64,000 nt of DNA from Corydoras sp. C115 (GCA_019802505.1 JAFMOC010000032.1:766001-830000), one strand, 5' to 3'; numbered from the stretch's first letter, positions 28,283-41,426 are shown. Numbers and translations are program-made. The notes: generated by a model not told the origin, from the letters alone.

Positions 28283-28420
28283 GTGTCAACAGTTCAGATT
28301 GGTGGAGGAAGAATAATATATCCTTGGCAGACTCTGGGTCATCTAATACCTCTGGTAAGATGTTTGAACAGTGGCGCTTACCTAGGCTTTGTGGCTGACA
28401 CTAAGGTAATCCTTTTATGG
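28283..28420 (+). pseudogene. Tc1/mariner transposase relic (central region)
   Basis: One frame stays readable with G-G-G near the start, W-Q-T-L-G-H-L-I-P-L, R-C-L-N, and A-Y-L-G-F-V-A-D. This fits the central part of a common fish Tc1-like transposase (GGG...SWHTLGPLVPIEHRLNATAYLSIVAD). A few residues are missing after GGG. The preceding catalytic region and terminal repeats are absent, and the open frame beyond 28420 no longer matches. It is a dead fragment. Confidence 0.7.
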
Positions 28421-28809
28421 ATTAACTTATATAGTGAAAGCTATATTTTTCCTTGTTGCTGTAGTTCCAAAGAAGGCTTAACACACTAGTAGAAAGTTAT
28501 CTTTAATAAACAGTCCATTCAGAGTGGATTCGTGCTGATTAAAAATGTATAACTTTCATTGAGATTGATTAAGCAATGTACACATAAAATATGTAACAGG
28601 GGGACAAAGAAAGCTGTGGGATTTTACAGTGTAAACATAAGGAACAAAGTAGTTTAATCAGGATATACGGTGTGCAAATCAAACTATGTTAATATTCACA
28701 TTACTATGGGTAAAGATAATCTTGGCTTAATATGTGTGATCATAGTTTCTTAGACACATCACAAATTAAGAATAAGCACAACATGAGGATCTTATCAGTT
28801 ATCATTAAA

Positions 28810-28944
28810 GGGGCGGCATAATGGATTCAAGATGAATTTTATATAGTGTATGTGAAAGTGAGTGCGTGCCCAGTGATGGATTAGCAACCTGTCTGCCACC
28901 GAGACCATAGTCCCTAGTATAGGATGATAATGAGTTGAAATGAG
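28810..28944 (+). mobile_element. Old SINE, deleted and diverged
   Basis: The head remnant ggggcggcataatgg is joined to the 3' body: a GT-rich module, 'gcccagtgatggattagcaacctgtc', and 'tagtataggatgataatgag'. The young SINE 28959-29302 sits a few bases after its 3' end. Confidence 0.6.
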
Positions 28945-28958
28945 TTATCAGTAAATTT

Positions 28959-29302
28959 CATTCATTCATTCATTATCTCCCGCTTTATCTTTAAGGGTCG
29001 CGGTGGGGTTCCCCATGCCCATCCAGGGGAGAACATTTCGGGCGCTGGGGAGATAGACCCAGGACAGGGCGCCAATACATCGCTGGGCACACACTCACTC
29101 ACACAGACACTCTATAGGGGGCAATTTGGAGAACTCAATTGACTTGATCCATGTTTTTGGACTGTGGGAGGAAACCGGAGAACCCGGAGGAAACCCACGC
29201 GGACACGGGGAGAACATGGAAACTCCACCCAGATGGGGATTCGAACCGGGAATCCCTAGCGCTGAGAGGCGAACGTGCTAACCACTAAGCCACCGTGCCG
29301 CC
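28959..29302 (-). mobile_element. Full-length young SINE with 12-bp duplication
   Basis: Complete reverse copy with intact head (A box and B box readable on the minus strand) and tail. It is flanked by atcagtaaattt at 28947-28958 and 29303-29314. It is inserted at the 3' end of an older plus-strand SINE, tail to tail. Confidence 0.9.
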
Positions 29303-29314
29303 ATCAGTAAATTT

Positions 29315-31177
29315 AGTCAGTTTAAAATAAGTTTACTTTTAAGATTCACAAATACAATCTTAGGAATGTTTATGTTATTATATAAATGTCAGGTGGCCAA
29401 GTCCTAAATTGTTCTTGCTTTTAGAGAGTACTGGTCAGAAACAACTTTCATTGGTCAGTGTGCGATGATACATTCCAATAATGAGAGTCATTGAAAACCT
29501 TGTCATGGCTGAACGAAGTGCTAGATACAATTCTGATTTCCTCAAGGGGAACCTCAAGCATGGCAATTTAATGAGCTGGAATGGCTAGATAAACATGAGC
29601 TGACCACTCAGTCAGTGTATTCAAATCATCATGTTTGTGTGTCTCGTCGGTAGTGTGGATGGCTGCGTTTCCATTTATTGTCAACCTTACTGTTTGCTTG
29701 CATCCCGCTGGAATCAGTGCATGAATGAATTTTAGATTTTGAACTGCCATTATGTCACTGAGGCAGTATTTCCTTCTAAAAAGGGCTTATCAACAGCAAA
29801 CCCTTTATATAAGAGGGCAACAGATGCATTATGTGCAGGGACCCCTTATCGACAGATACTGTGTTTTACACAAATATAAATATACATTTTTTACAATTGG
29901 AATTGGTTTCAAAACTAAGTCGCAACATTAAAACAAAATGGTTTAAAAGAGATCTGACTAATTTTATATTTATTACCAACAGCAACAATAAACAATATCA
30001 ACCCAAGAAAGGGTGAGGACTCTAGAAGCAAGACATGAAGCAAACAATAAAAAAAATTATTTGTAGAATTACCGAGGTCATTACATCATATAATCTAGGT
30101 TATTCAAAGTAAAATATTTTGGTATAGGGTCCAAAAGTGGTAGAGAGCTTTAACCACTATATATCTAGTTGAAGTGGGTTGTTACTGACTTGTGTTTTGT
30201 TCTCATTTGTAAGTTGCTTTGGATAAAAGCATCTGCTAAATGACTAAATGTATATCTGGTTTACATAACCACTTAGCTACCACTGCCTAGTATTTTATGA
30301 TATCAGATGTCAGTACACTTAAAAACAAACAGCTCCCAACTTAACATTGAATAAATGTGTTTGGAGATAAGTGCCAAGAGCTAAACTGACAACACTTACT
30401 TATACATCATTAACCAGATGTTAAAATCCAGAGCAATTTACAGAGCTACAGTACATGACACAATCTGAGCCACTGCAAGCTGATGCCTTTTCCTCAGGGG
30501 CAGGGTGTCAAAGTTTAGCCCTCAGTCTTCTTTTTGAGAATTTACTACCCTATGTTTCCTGTAACTCTAATCCTTCTAATTTTACTGCATCTGTTCGTAA
30601 CACAGAATTTAAAGATCTTAGCTTACTAACCTTAGATTTGGGATATTGTGTTAAGGTTGCAGCCTTGCCTCTTCTAGGTCTTCCCAGAGGCCATGTTATG
30701 CAAAATGATTTATCTTCATTTCGGTTCCTACTCAGTTTTCTTGCAGCTTGTTGATGTCTGTAAAATAGAGGTGTTATCTGGGTTAGCAACAGGAGGAGAA
30801 TGACAGTTACTGGTCTTAATTAGTAGGGACACCTAATGTGAGTTCTTTCATCTTCACAACCTTTTTTGTGTTTTTTTTTTTGTCTTGTCGCTTGTATCTC
30901 AGTGAGTACAATTGAGTGCTGCTAAAATGAAAACCTACGCAGAGCTGAAGAGCCGTACATTTACTTTGAAATGTCCACTCCATCTTGTCTTCTGAATCAT
31001 TGTTACATTGAAAAAGGCTCTTTTCTATTAAAATCTGAATATGTGAAGCTCTATATGGGTTTTATTTTCAGATTATGGATATGATACAAAAAATAAGCTT
31101 CTTTTTTATGTCAGTTTTTTTTTATATATATTTTTCGGTTTTATTAGAACAATTGGGCAAATAAATACAATTAGATG
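29315..31177. other. Intergenic DNA, no gene
   Basis: Unique AT-rich DNA. Apart from the 30206-30253 repeat tail nothing is recognised. A 99-codon frame at 30455-30754 is not protein-like. Confidence 0.5.
30206..30253 (+). mobile_element. L2/V-SINE-type 3' tail fragment
   Basis: 'ttgtaagttgctttggataa' followed by 'aagcatctgctaaatgacta' is the well-known 3' tail shared by fish L2-like LINEs and their SINEs. Nothing of the element upstream is recognisable. Confidence 0.6.
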
Positions 31178-31425
31178 GCAAGGCGGCTCGGTGGGTGGCA
31201 CTGTCACATTACAGCACACAGATGCTGGGATCGATTCTAAGTGAAGGCAGCCTGTAGAGTTTGTATGTTCTCCCAACATGTTTTCTTATAGAGTTTTCTT
31301 CCAGAATACAAATATATATCGTATGTGTAAAGCAAGTGAAGTAAGAATACAAAACTTTTCTACAAATCCAACAAAATATATCTGTCCAGGGCTGCACTGG
31401 CATCCTGTCCAGGGTCATGTTTATA
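31178..31425 (+). mobile_element. Old Mermaid-type tRNA-SINE, diverged
   Basis: Head 'aaggcggctcggtgggtggc' with a decayed B box (gggatcgattct), then 'tatgttctccc'. After a diverged stretch comes the 3' motif 'gcactggcatcctgtccagg'. The spacing fits one old element. Confidence 0.5.
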
Positions 31426-32399
31426 CACAAAAACAGATCAAATCAAATGCATTTTTAATGATTCTAACAACAAAGCCTAGATCGGAAAATTAGCAAGACT
31501 TAAACGAACAGATATAAAAAAAACTTAGCATGACAGACTTTTCTTAAATCTTATACTTCCTTAATGTAAAAATTATGGATTTAATTCCTTAAACCTGATC
31601 AAATAAAAGTCTAATTCCTTTCAGATTCCCTCATCTCAGTTGATTTAGGTAAGTTAAATGACTAGGCATTAAAAAGACAAAAACCTTTTAGAATTGATTG
31701 CATTAATAAAAGTTACATTTCTCATTTTTAATATCGTTTTCCCTTCCTGACGGTGATACTGTGGTTTGACTTGCTATTAATTTTCAGTGCATCACATTAT
31801 CAAAATAGTAAGCTGGTGAAAAATGGCCATCATTCAGAACGCTATTCTTGGCTTAGCTTGTGATTTACTGAAGCTGATGGAAAACGCAGAGCATGATTTA
31901 AGTCTTTATGTCTAAGCTTGTGCAGTCTTTCATTGTGCTTTTGAATTATTTCATACATAAATAAGAGTTTCCTGGCACAATCATTTGCCTGACAAATGTC
32001 AGTGTGCTCTTTGTAGAAGTTAGCTTGGTGACAGGATGTCCTGAAGATACAAAACTTGCAACAAAACAATTCTTTGAATGTTGAGAAATGGTTTGGCGTC
32101 TCTTTGATACCAGGTCTAGTAAGAAAGTCAGCGGCTGAAAGATTCGCAGAAAAAAAAAATCATAGTTTAACATCATAAGAATAAAGTGCCTATTTTAGGC
32201 ACTTGAAAAGCAAAGTTCAAATTGGGACGCGTGTAAAAACACTAGTAACTAGCCAAAGATTCTTAATACACTATTGTTAGATGGTTTCATTTGATGAAAT
32301 TGAAATATTCTGTGTAAATTTGTCAGATGACCAATATGTACATTTGAAGATCGTTTACAAAAAATAACACTTAATATAATTAATTAATATATATTTTCC
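31426..32399. other. Intergenic DNA, no gene
   Basis: Unique DNA. The interval 31800-32160 is somewhat less AT-rich and carries two overlapping minus-strand frames of ~75 codons without recognisable domains. Confidence 0.5.
32184..32204. repeat. Perfect 8-bp-arm hairpin
   Basis: aagtgcct and aggcactt flank a 5-nt loop. Its arms are nearly the same as those of the hairpin at 4159-4183 (agtgcct/aggcact shared). Confidence 0.45.
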
Positions 32400-32508
32400 A
32401 TCTCATTATCTTCTACTCAATCGTAGAACCCACCCAGATAGGGGTTTGAACCTGGATCCCCAGTGCTGAGAGGCAGAAATGCTAACTACCATGCCACTGT
32501 GCTGCCCC
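32400..32508 (-). mobile_element. Old SINE with internal deletion
   Basis: The reverse-oriented tail region (tctcattatcttctactcaa) is joined directly to the head-proximal part (acccacccagataggggtttgaacc ... gctaactaccatgccactgtgctgcc). Nearly all of the body is lost. Confidence 0.6.
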
Positions 32509-34710
32509 ATGGGGATATGCCCCATATGTTAAATAGTATTTTATCCTATTACACTTTAGAAAATCATAATAAATTTGATATGTTACCAGCTATTAACCAA
32601 TACATAATCTCTAAACCAAAATTTTATAACTATTCTAACTATTATCTGAGTAATTGATGTGGAAGGTAAGCCACATCAATTGTATAAAGATGTATCTATA
32701 AGGATTGTATCTCAAATTGGCCATTGTATTAATATTTTTAACAAAATAATTTGTAAGGTAAAGTATAATATGACAAAAGGTAAGAAATCCGATTTGGTTG
32801 CAATGACGTTATATTTTATATGCACTGTATGTATGTGGTTCAACTTGGACATACCACAAATAAATGAAAGAGGGAGGAAAGCACTTGGCTGCATAATACA
32901 TTGACTCATCCATTATGAGCTGTGGTTAACAGATGACATGATAAAGCACGACAAAAGAAGGTCATGACAAGTTGTCAGTGACAATGATGTACCGTTTTCA
33001 CAAATGCCTCTTCATTTGAATGACTATGGCTATAACGGAGATGAAAGGTGTGCTTAATTTTATTATTTACCAGATTACTGCAAAATTGTAAAAGAAATGA
33101 CACAGAGGATTATCGGTGCCTACATCAGAACTAGTTCTAGAAATCTTGAGACAGTAAAAGTTAAGTTATAGCGATCTATTATGCCTACTGTGCTCAGACA
33201 CATATGAATATGTCCTCCACATTTAATGCATCCGTGCAGTGAAACACACATATATACATACTGAGTGAAGTGAGCGCACTTACAGATTCTTTATAGTTGT
33301 ATACAATTTTCAGACAGTGAATAAAGCTACAGTGCAAGCTGGTTCATGTTAACAGGTAGTGCGGAGATTTGCGGATTTGTTTTCATGCATGTAGTCAAAT
33401 CAGCAATTTAGCAAGCTTTGTAACAGTGTGACAGTAAGAAAACTAGGGGAATGTAAGGTTTTGCAGGGTGCATCTCATACCAACTTATGTGCTGATCTAC
33501 CATATCAAATTTGGGATTACATTCACATTATTCTATTCTTATAAGTAAATGTGCATCAAATCAGGATTTCCTTTAGAGAACTATATAGAATTACATATCT
33601 AGAATATTCAATTTAGATGTAGGTCTGAATGGGTTATTTGTTTGCTCTGTAATAGACTGGTAAACTCTCTATGTTAAAGTGCCTCTCTCCCAAAGAGCAC
33701 TAAAATAGGTTCCTGCACCCCTCCCCTGCAGTCCTAATGATAAGTGGATTACAAAATGACTTTCGTGAGAATGCATATGTTTAGTGCACATTTTCAGAAC
33801 AAACCAACTGACATGACATTTTCATAAACATCAAAATAAAATACTGTCTAGCCTCTAGTTTTATAGTATGAGATAAAAAAGTAATTACTTTAATAAATTC
33901 AAACACAAACGAACGCTGGGGAGGATGATAATATTCCTAACTACACTGCATAGTCTTCAAACCAAGCTTAATGAATGACAGTAATGAGAAAAGAGGCTTG
34001 GTAACAAAAGGCATTGCAAGACGCATTTATTTCCTCTGTATTTTATTTTCATATGGTCACCTCAATTAATCCTATATAATGAAGATAGGATGATGAACTC
34101 CAATGCCTGATTGACCCACTGATTACCCTTCAGTTCATCTCAGCAGAACAAAAACACACCTTTATGTTTGCAGAATGTGCAAGGTCTAATATTAAATTAA
34201 TGCAGTCCAGGAAAGCTCATCCAGTGAAATGACAATCTATATTATTTAAAAATGCACACCAAGGTAAAAACACGCCCTGGGGTAAGAAAGTCATTCTTGG
34301 TTTCACACCAAAATGGGCTGCAAGACACAATTTTTTTATAAATGAATATTACACTTATGACATTCTTTATTAAAAGTCAATTGCGCTCAACTTGATATGA
34401 ACTTTCAATAAGAATTCAATTAATGCAATTTTTAATTCAGTCAAGGAAACATAAACCAGTGGTTTAGGATTTAAAAAGAATATAAATGCTGGCTGATGAT
34501 ATAGTGTAGGCAACAAACCAAAACCATTTGTTTTGATACTGTAGCTTATGAAATCCATACTCTAATCACAGTCAGTAAAACCTTGTTGGACACCCTTGTC
34601 TTTGAAATTTGATCACAATATTCTTTGAAAAATGCCTGCAGATCGAAGATATTATTAGATATTTTTCAAGGTACAGCTTGCATAATGTTTACAATAAAAA
34701 CGCAGTATTT
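32509..34710. other. Intergenic DNA, no gene
   Basis: Unique AT-rich DNA. A short phrase near 33229-33290 (gtgcagtgaaacacacat, agtgagcgcactta) recalls another fish repeat but is too short to call. Confidence 0.5.
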
Positions 34711-34800
34711 CAAATCAAATCAAATCAAATCAGGTTTATTAGTCACATGCGTAATTATACACGATACAGCCAGCAGTGAAATTATTTTCTGACATCTCCA
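34711..34800. repeat. (CAAAT)n run plus dispersed-repeat end
   Basis: Four to five tandem CAAAT units lead into 'caggtttattagtcacatg' and 'agcagtgaaattattttctg'. This combination is a common fish interspersed-repeat terminus read in antisense. Confidence 0.45.
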
Positions 34801-35029
34801 CAAAAGGATAAGTAAAATAAAGTAAAATATGTATTTACAATTTACAATTAAAGTTTAAAAAAAGAGAAACTGTACTGTATTTGGTGGTATTACTCTATAA
34901 ACTACTGTACACTCCCATGGTTCACAATTCAAGAATGACCATGTGTCTAGAAATGGACTGCCTTAGATTAATTTTTATCCAGCGTTTTCAACCTCATTTA
35001 ATTTAAATGTTTCTCATCTTCTGTTTAAT

Positions 35030-35112
35030 TCTCCATTAGGGTCATGAGGAGGGTTTCCCATGCCCATCCAATGTTTCTGGCTTTGGGCACACAAACACAC
35101 AGACACACGTTA
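35030..35112 (-). mobile_element. SINE fragment
   Basis: 'ctccattagggtcatgagg' and 'cccatgcccatcca' followed by 'gggcacacaaacacac' are the reverse-oriented 3' half of the SINE, shortened and diverged. Confidence 0.55.
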
Positions 35113-35519
35113 AATGTTTTAATGTACATAATAAAAGCCAGTTTACTGTTAAGGATTTACTTAAGGACCATTGTTTCTTATTTTCATTGTCTCAGTCTTG
35201 TATCTGCAGTTCTAATCCATGGTGTAAAAATCATAACTGACAGTAACATGTGGAGACAGTTTTGGAGGTCCATCTGTTTTACATCTTTTAATATTGTCAT
35301 ACAGTCATGCTTAACAGCTTGTGAAAAAGTGTTTACTAAATATATTTGTGCAAAAATATGACGCTGAGTTTTCATTTTTTTTTTTGATATTATTCATGCA
35401 TTTCTCTGAATGGTAGTTGTCTTTTTAACAAAGTAAAAGGTTAAATAGACTAAAAAGCTGGTAGATGTTCATTTATGATAAAATGCCTTAAGATACTATG
35501 TTTTACTGGCATTCCACTT

Positions 35520-35868
35520 TTCATTCATTCATTATCTTCCGCTTCATCCTCTATTAGGGTCGCAGGGGTGGGGGCGTTCCCCATGCCCATTCAGGGGAGA
35601 ACGCTTGGGGCGCTAAGCAGATAGACCCAGGACAGGGCGCCAATCTATCGCTGGGCACACACTCACTCACACAGACACACTCTATATGAGGCAATTTTGA
35701 GAACACAATTGACTTGATCCATGTTTTTGGACTGTGGGAGGAAACCGGAGAACCCGGAGGAAACCCACAGGGACACGTGGAGAACATGGAAACTCCACCC
35801 AGATGGGGATTTGAACCGGGAATCCCTAGTGCTGAGATCTGCTCACCACTAAGCCACCGTGCCACCAT
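35520..35868 (-). mobile_element. Young SINE with 13-bp duplication
   Basis: Near full-length reverse copy flanked by tggcattccactt at 35507-35519 and 35869-35881. A small deletion between the A and B boxes (gctgagatctgctcacc) shortens the tRNA head. Confidence 0.9.
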
Positions 35869-35881
35869 TGGCATTCCACTT

Positions 35882-36670
35882 AATGTAATAAAATAATAAA
35901 CATCAATTAACAATTAGCAAATTAACACTGTATTCTATCATCTGAATGCTAGAGTCAGGTTGTTGGATAAATATGAAAAATGTGAATATTGAACAAATTA
36001 TAAATCATAAAAAAGTGACTACTGATAAATTATATTTTGTGTATTAAACACAGCTGCATAAAGGAGAAGTAGAGCAGGGTGATAAAGAAACAGGTGCATT
36101 CTTCAGGTAAGGTCTGAATTTAGTTATTTGCTCACATTAGCATTAATCTTGAAATGTTCTGCAAATAAAACTATTAAGTCAACAGATTTGTTCAGAGTTA
36201 GTTTTGAAAAATTCGATTCATTTATTATTTCGAATTGTTCTCAGAAAGAAATAGGTCTCTAAGTTTAAGTTTCTTATACAGCATTCTCATAATTTTTTTT
36301 TTTACATATTCAGCAGTTTTTTAAAACCATATTACTAATTTATTTACAGTTCTTTACAACAGTGATCATGATTGTTGGATGCATTATCACAAGTTCGATT
36401 CAAACATGTTCAATTTAGTTCTCATTGGTTCGATTTATGATTTAATAGCCACCTGTGGCCACAACTCAAATAGACTGAACTGGTTGAGCTCTCTGAGCAT
36501 GAGGTGTGACACCTTTGCTTTTATCATAGTGGAACTAGACGAGCATGGTCATTTGGGAAAATCATCTATACCAAATCGGACAGGACCTTTCTCTTTGTGT
36601 TACATTGTTCCTAGACAATGCATGAGCAATGGCTGGCATCACAATGTGTGTCGATGTGTGTATTAAAAAT
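35882..36670. other. Intergenic DNA, no gene
   Basis: AT-rich unique DNA. A 95-codon frame at 36379-36666 shows no recognisable domain. Confidence 0.5.
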
Positions 36671-36706
36671 TATATATATATATATATATATATAATGTAT
36701 ATATAA

Positions 36707-36943
36707 TGCCCATCCAGGGGAGAACGTTTCGGGCGCTGGGCAGATACACCCAGGACAGGGCGCCAATCTATCGCTGGGCACACACTCACTCACACAGACA
36801 CGCATGCATACACACTCTATATGGGGCAATTTGGAGAACTCAATTGACTTGATCCATGTTTTTGGACTGTGGGAGGAAACCAGAGAACCCGGAGGAAACC
36901 CACACAGACACGGCGAGAACATGGAAACTCCACCCAGATGGGG
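36707..36943 (-). mobile_element. SINE with both ends missing, embedded in (AT)n
   Basis: The core from 'atgcccatccagg' to 'cacccagatgggga' is intact, but the tail plus about 45 bp of the 3' end and the whole tRNA head are missing. (TA)12 (36671-36694) precedes it, and an interrupted tatatatgtatata run (36944-36973) follows immediately. Confidence 0.85.
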
Positions 36944-37098
36944 ATATATATATGTATATATATGTATATATATAATAAAATATAAGCATCCTTTTAAGCA
37001 CTTTTTTCAATTTAGCTATAAGTCTAACATTTGCCATATTCCTTAATTCCTTATTCCTTATTCATTTAAAATGCACATCACACATGTACACAGGAGCA

Positions 37099-37260
37099 GT
37101 AGGGTAGTACATTCATAGCTCAGTGCTTAAGATCCAGGTTTGAATCCCAATCCAATTGGAGTTTTCATGTTCTCCCCATGTCTGTGGTTTTCCTCTGGGT
37201 TCTCTGGAAACCTCCACATGTCCCTAGTCCCTAGTATATTATGACTCAAAAGATAATGAG
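37099..37260 (+). mobile_element. Old tRNA-SINE, diverged
   Basis: The decayed head has a B-box-like gtttgaatccc near 37139. It is followed by 'tggagttttcatgttctccc' and 'catgtctgtggttttcctc', and a shortened end 'tagtatattatg...gataatgag'. Confidence 0.6.
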
Positions 37261-37379
37261 ATCATCCACCTCTTCCACATCAAAATCCACAGTTGTCCCT
37301 AAAACTGCTAAAATAATAAAAGAAAAAGAAAATGTTTTAGCGATTGAAGATTTTCATTGACCTTCGTTTTACCTGCTTT

Positions 37380-37680
37380 CCGAACCTTCATACTTGCTTT
37401 TACGTGCTCTCTCTTAAAAAGTGATCATTGGCAGGATGTGCAATTTATTCTTAGCTGACAGGTGTGATGCTGTCAGAAAAGACTGTCCATCATGCTCCCA
37501 TCGAACTGTCAGAGCGATTTTTTGATCAGTTGCTTCACGTCGAGAGAAGTGGCCCAAATCCAATCTCAAAGATATGCGCGCAGGCAGTGATTGCTGAACT
37601 AAGAGCCTCTGGATTCCACAGTTTGGGTTTGATTATCCTAGTGTGATTTCTTTTTGCAGAACTGCGAGAGGACCACTTAG
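37380..37680. promoter_or_regulatory. Candidate conserved block (with a 60-codon open frame)
   Basis: Balanced-composition unique sequence, about 37440-37640, with an open frame of 60 codons on the plus strand (37464-37646). The translation is hydrophilic and protein-like in composition, but I recognise no family. A conserved non-coding element is equally possible. Confidence 0.2.
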
Positions 37681-38041
37681 TATATAACATTTTTTTTCTA
37701 CCTTAGTAATTTTAAGAAGATTGTTTTATTTGCTAATGCAAATCTTATATTTCTGAAATTATTCTTTTAAAGACAGTCAAGGTTTTTGTGCTTCTGCTGC
37801 CAAGAGCACGACCATGGATCTGACAAGTTGATGAAAAAATGTGGCAAGGAGGTCTGTAAGGCACTAGTGTCAGACTGTGGCCACAAAAAATATTATGTAA
37901 TAAGACACAAGAGGCTGCGATGGCAGACAGAAGCAACAGTGCTCCAAGTTGCCATAGTGCTCTCACCTTCCTGGTGGGAAGGGTTCTTTTTTCACGGGCA
38001 GTGCTTGAAAAAGCAAAATGGGTGAAAATGGGTTCCCCATA

Positions 38042-38072
38042 GCGCCTTAGCTCAGTTGGTGGTGGCTACATT
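38042..38072 (+). repeat. tRNA-like head fragment
   Basis: agcgccttagctcagttggt resembles the 5' quarter of a tRNA or tRNA-derived SINE with an A box. No B box or acceptor-stem partner follows, so it is not a tRNA gene. Confidence 0.35.
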
Positions 38073-38670
38073 CTTATAAGCACCTTCTTTTTCTTTTGTT
38101 TATTTTAATAGGGGTGCATATTCTCTGAAGTACAGTAGCTTGGTGGTAGTGCAGTGATTGGAGTGGCATGCATCTTAAGCTGTGATTTTGGTTGGCGGGG
38201 CACGTGCCTTCCCAGGGACCATTTCTGCTCACCATGGTAGAAATAGCACATGTCCTGAGGCAGTTTTTTTTTATTATACAGTTGTGTGAACAGCCAGACA
38301 TGGTTGTATAATTGTTTCTTTTCTTCTGACAAACTTAAAAACAGTGCTTGTAAATAATAGATAACCTTACTATTTTTATCCATTGCATCAGACCTGTTCA
38401 AAGTGACTTCCTCTGATATTATTTGAAATATGAAAAACTATTTATACCATGGCCTCCTGAATGGCTGTTGTTTAATATTTACTCAGTATGCTTGAAAATT
38501 ATTATTTTTTATCAATTGTAAATGTTGCATCAGTGCAGAGATGTAACCAAAACCAAAAGACTATATGAAGATTGTATCATGAAGTTTATTATGAACAGTT
38601 ATATATGACCTCATTTCATGCAGTCACATTTTAATGCATGTTAGTGAACAAAAGTTTGTTTAAAAGCAAT

Positions 38671-38778
38671 AGGGTGGCAAAGTGCTGTAGTGGTTAGTAT
38701 GTTCTCCTCTCAGTGCTGCAGATCCAGGTTTGAATCCTATTTTAGTTTATTAAGTGGAAGATAATGAGTTGAGCTGAG
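38671..38778 (+). mobile_element. SINE with internal deletion
   Basis: The head (gggtggcaaagtgctgtagtgg, ctctcagtgctgcag, ggtttgaatcc) is joined to the end (ggaagataatgagttgag). The body is deleted. Confidence 0.6.
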
Positions 38779-40063
38779 ATTAATAGATTTATTTAACCTT
38801 CATCGGGTAAAACGTTAAAGAAAACACTCAGGCTATTACAAAAAAAGCAACCAGGACACAGACAGAAGTGATTATCCAGCTCAAAAAGAATCATTGCTTC
38901 AAGTTAACCTTATTAGCATCATATTTGGAGATGAAGGAAGACTAGGTTACTTAACTGTAGTGCCTGGAATGACTTAAAACCATTTTACTCATTTCTTTAA
39001 TTTTGCAAAAACTAAAGGGCTGTACTATCAGGTTTATCAACCAGTTGGTTGGTGACACAGATCACAAGGAGTGCGACTGTTCCACTTGGTAGCTCTACAT
39101 TTCAACCTCCATTTTCACCATTAACTGAACAACATTCTGATGGGAATAGCTTACTGTATACTTTAAATTGAAGTATAGTATTTTATATTTTCCGCATGTT
39201 TGCTGCTAAGCACTGCAGTGAAACTGATGTTGTACTGGTGTTTAAAGTACTGAGTGTATGACCATTGCAATATGGACGGATTTACATACTGCATGGACTA
39301 ATATATATGTTTGGGTACAAACAGTGCATAATATTAGGAACACAGCCGTAGACCGAACCAAAAAAAATTTAAGGTAGAGTGTCTTTAAATATGTGCATTT
39401 GTACGATTCTACGATGCAGCACAACATAGATGCAAATGCAAAAGAAGAAATGCTTACGAAGGTGTAGATAACTGCAGAGCAGCCTCTTTGTCGAGCCTGA
39501 TGGAAAAATATGAATCTGCCTTCAGGCATTTAAAGCTGTAATACTCAGTGTATCCTTCATATGACCAACTGGTAAAAGTTTTTATGGAATGTTATAGCGA
39601 TCTTAATGAAAATTTACAGAAGATTTTGCCACGTTATTAAATTACACCAATTAGAAAAAAAAAACTAACAGAAAGTCATAAAGATGTTTTATGCAGTCAC
39701 TCTGCTTCTTATCACAAGCAAGCATCTTGTTTACCTCCTCCCCACCAGCCTAATAAGCCTCCTCACAAAAACACTCAGCCCCCCACACTGATCACAAACA
39801 GGTGTCATGTTTACCACTCTCCATCTTCCTGATAGGTCCCCAGATAATAAAGCTTATTCTTAACAGACCAATCGCAAACAGGGGTCATATTCTCCCTCAC
39901 CCTGATGGTAAAGTCTATTTATTTTAGAAAAATCCAAGTTAAGAGCCACTGCATGGTAAACAGACTAGAACTTCAAATGCACTATAGATATAAATAAGTG
40001 AAATGTAAATTGCTTATAACATCCAAATGCAGAATAGTTCACAATACAATTTTCATAATAATG
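38779..40063. other. Intergenic DNA, no gene
   Basis: Unique DNA apart from the phased repeat at 39711-39930. Confidence 0.5.
39711..39930 (+). repeat. Diverged tandem repeat, period 80 bp
   Basis: atcacaagca (39711), atcacaaaca (39791) and atcgcaaaca (39871) start three units exactly 80 bp apart. Each is followed by a pyrimidine-rich stretch, and units 1 and 2 share tttacc. The last part of each unit no longer matches. Confidence 0.45.
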
Positions 40064-40125
40064 TCAATCCATCCATCCATCTCCATGGGAGAACATGGAA
40101 CCTCCACCCAAATTCTCATCATGGA
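40064..40125 (-). mobile_element. SINE remnant
   Basis: The tail-like (CCAT)n is joined to 'gggagaacatgga' and 'cctccacccaaattctcatc', the reverse-oriented head-proximal part of the SINE. The body is lost. Confidence 0.45.
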
Positions 40126-40592
40126 CCAATGTAGCCTCTTTTTCCCACAAGGATATAGCACAATGAGGCTTTTTATTTTGGTTTGAGAACTTACTTCCTA
40201 ACAGAAAGATATTTGGCACTCTTTAAATATTTGAGATTTTTAGCTAAAAAACGATTTGAACAGGAAATCAAAAAGCTTAGGACTAAGCACTTCAACAAGG
40301 TTTTAACTCAAACTATTTGTTAACAGTTTTTAATATGCTGCCAGGCACCAGTAAAATACAAATGTAACTGTTACTACCCAAGGGCTGCCAGACTAATAAA
40401 TATTCATGATGCTGAAATTGTCACTTACGGTGAGATTAGAGGATGCAAATTATGCATTAATGAAGCTTCCTTCTCTTCTAATGGTATAACTCAGTCCTAG
40501 CATGTCATGCAAACACTAATAATGACTGATTACTCAAGTCCAGCAGTGCCAGAGTACTATAATGAAGTGTCCATAATGTGTATTTGTCTAAA

Positions 40593-40906
40593 CCCGCTTT
40601 ATCTATTAGGGTCGCGGGGGTGGGGGGGGGTGGGGGTTCCCCATGCCCATCCAGGGGAGAACGTTTCGGGCGCTGGGCAGATACACCCAGGACAGGGCGC
40701 CAATCTATCGATGGGCACACACTTACACGCAAACAAACACACTCTACATGGGGCAATTTGGATAACTCAATTGACATGATCCATGTTTTTGGACTGTGGG
40801 AGGAAACCCACGTGGACACGGGGAGAACATGGAAACTCCACCCAGATGGGGATTCGAACCGGGAGTCCCTAGTGCTGAGAGGCGAACGTGCTAACCACTA
40901 AGCCTA
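40593..40906 (-). mobile_element. Young SINE lacking tail and terminal head bases
   Basis: Reverse copy from cccgctttatc to ctaaccactaagc. There is a G-run expansion near 40616-40635, and a 19-bp deletion between two 'ggaaac' motifs. A 7-bp gtctaaa flanks both sides (40586-40592 and 40907-40913). This is a weak candidate for a duplication. Confidence 0.8.
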
Positions 40907-41259
40907 GTCTAAATTTATATACATATAAACCACATATAGCTCAGTGGAAATGTCATTTATTAACAATGGTATTAACAGCTCTGGGTTATGTTTGTGATAA
41001 TCTGATGTTGCAGATTAATAGTTACAATGTACTATATAATTTTCCATTGAGAGCATTATATATTTTCAATTGTGGATTTTTGATGTAATTTATTACTGAA
41101 CATTAAGGGATGTTCTAAAGTAGATCAATATATTATGTACTGTATTAATCTGGATCACTGGTGCAGAAAGTTAATAGTACACAGACATGGATCAGTGATG
41201 CATTGCTAGTTGTCAGCTTTCTAATCTTTATGGGTGGTGCATGCATACAATTTGTGGCA

Positions 41260-41334
41260 GACAGTTCCAGCCTATCCCAGTGTTAATATAGAGTAATCTG
41301 GGGAACGATCCTGAGTAAGTCAGCCTATTATAGG

Positions 41335-41426
<92 letters not shown>
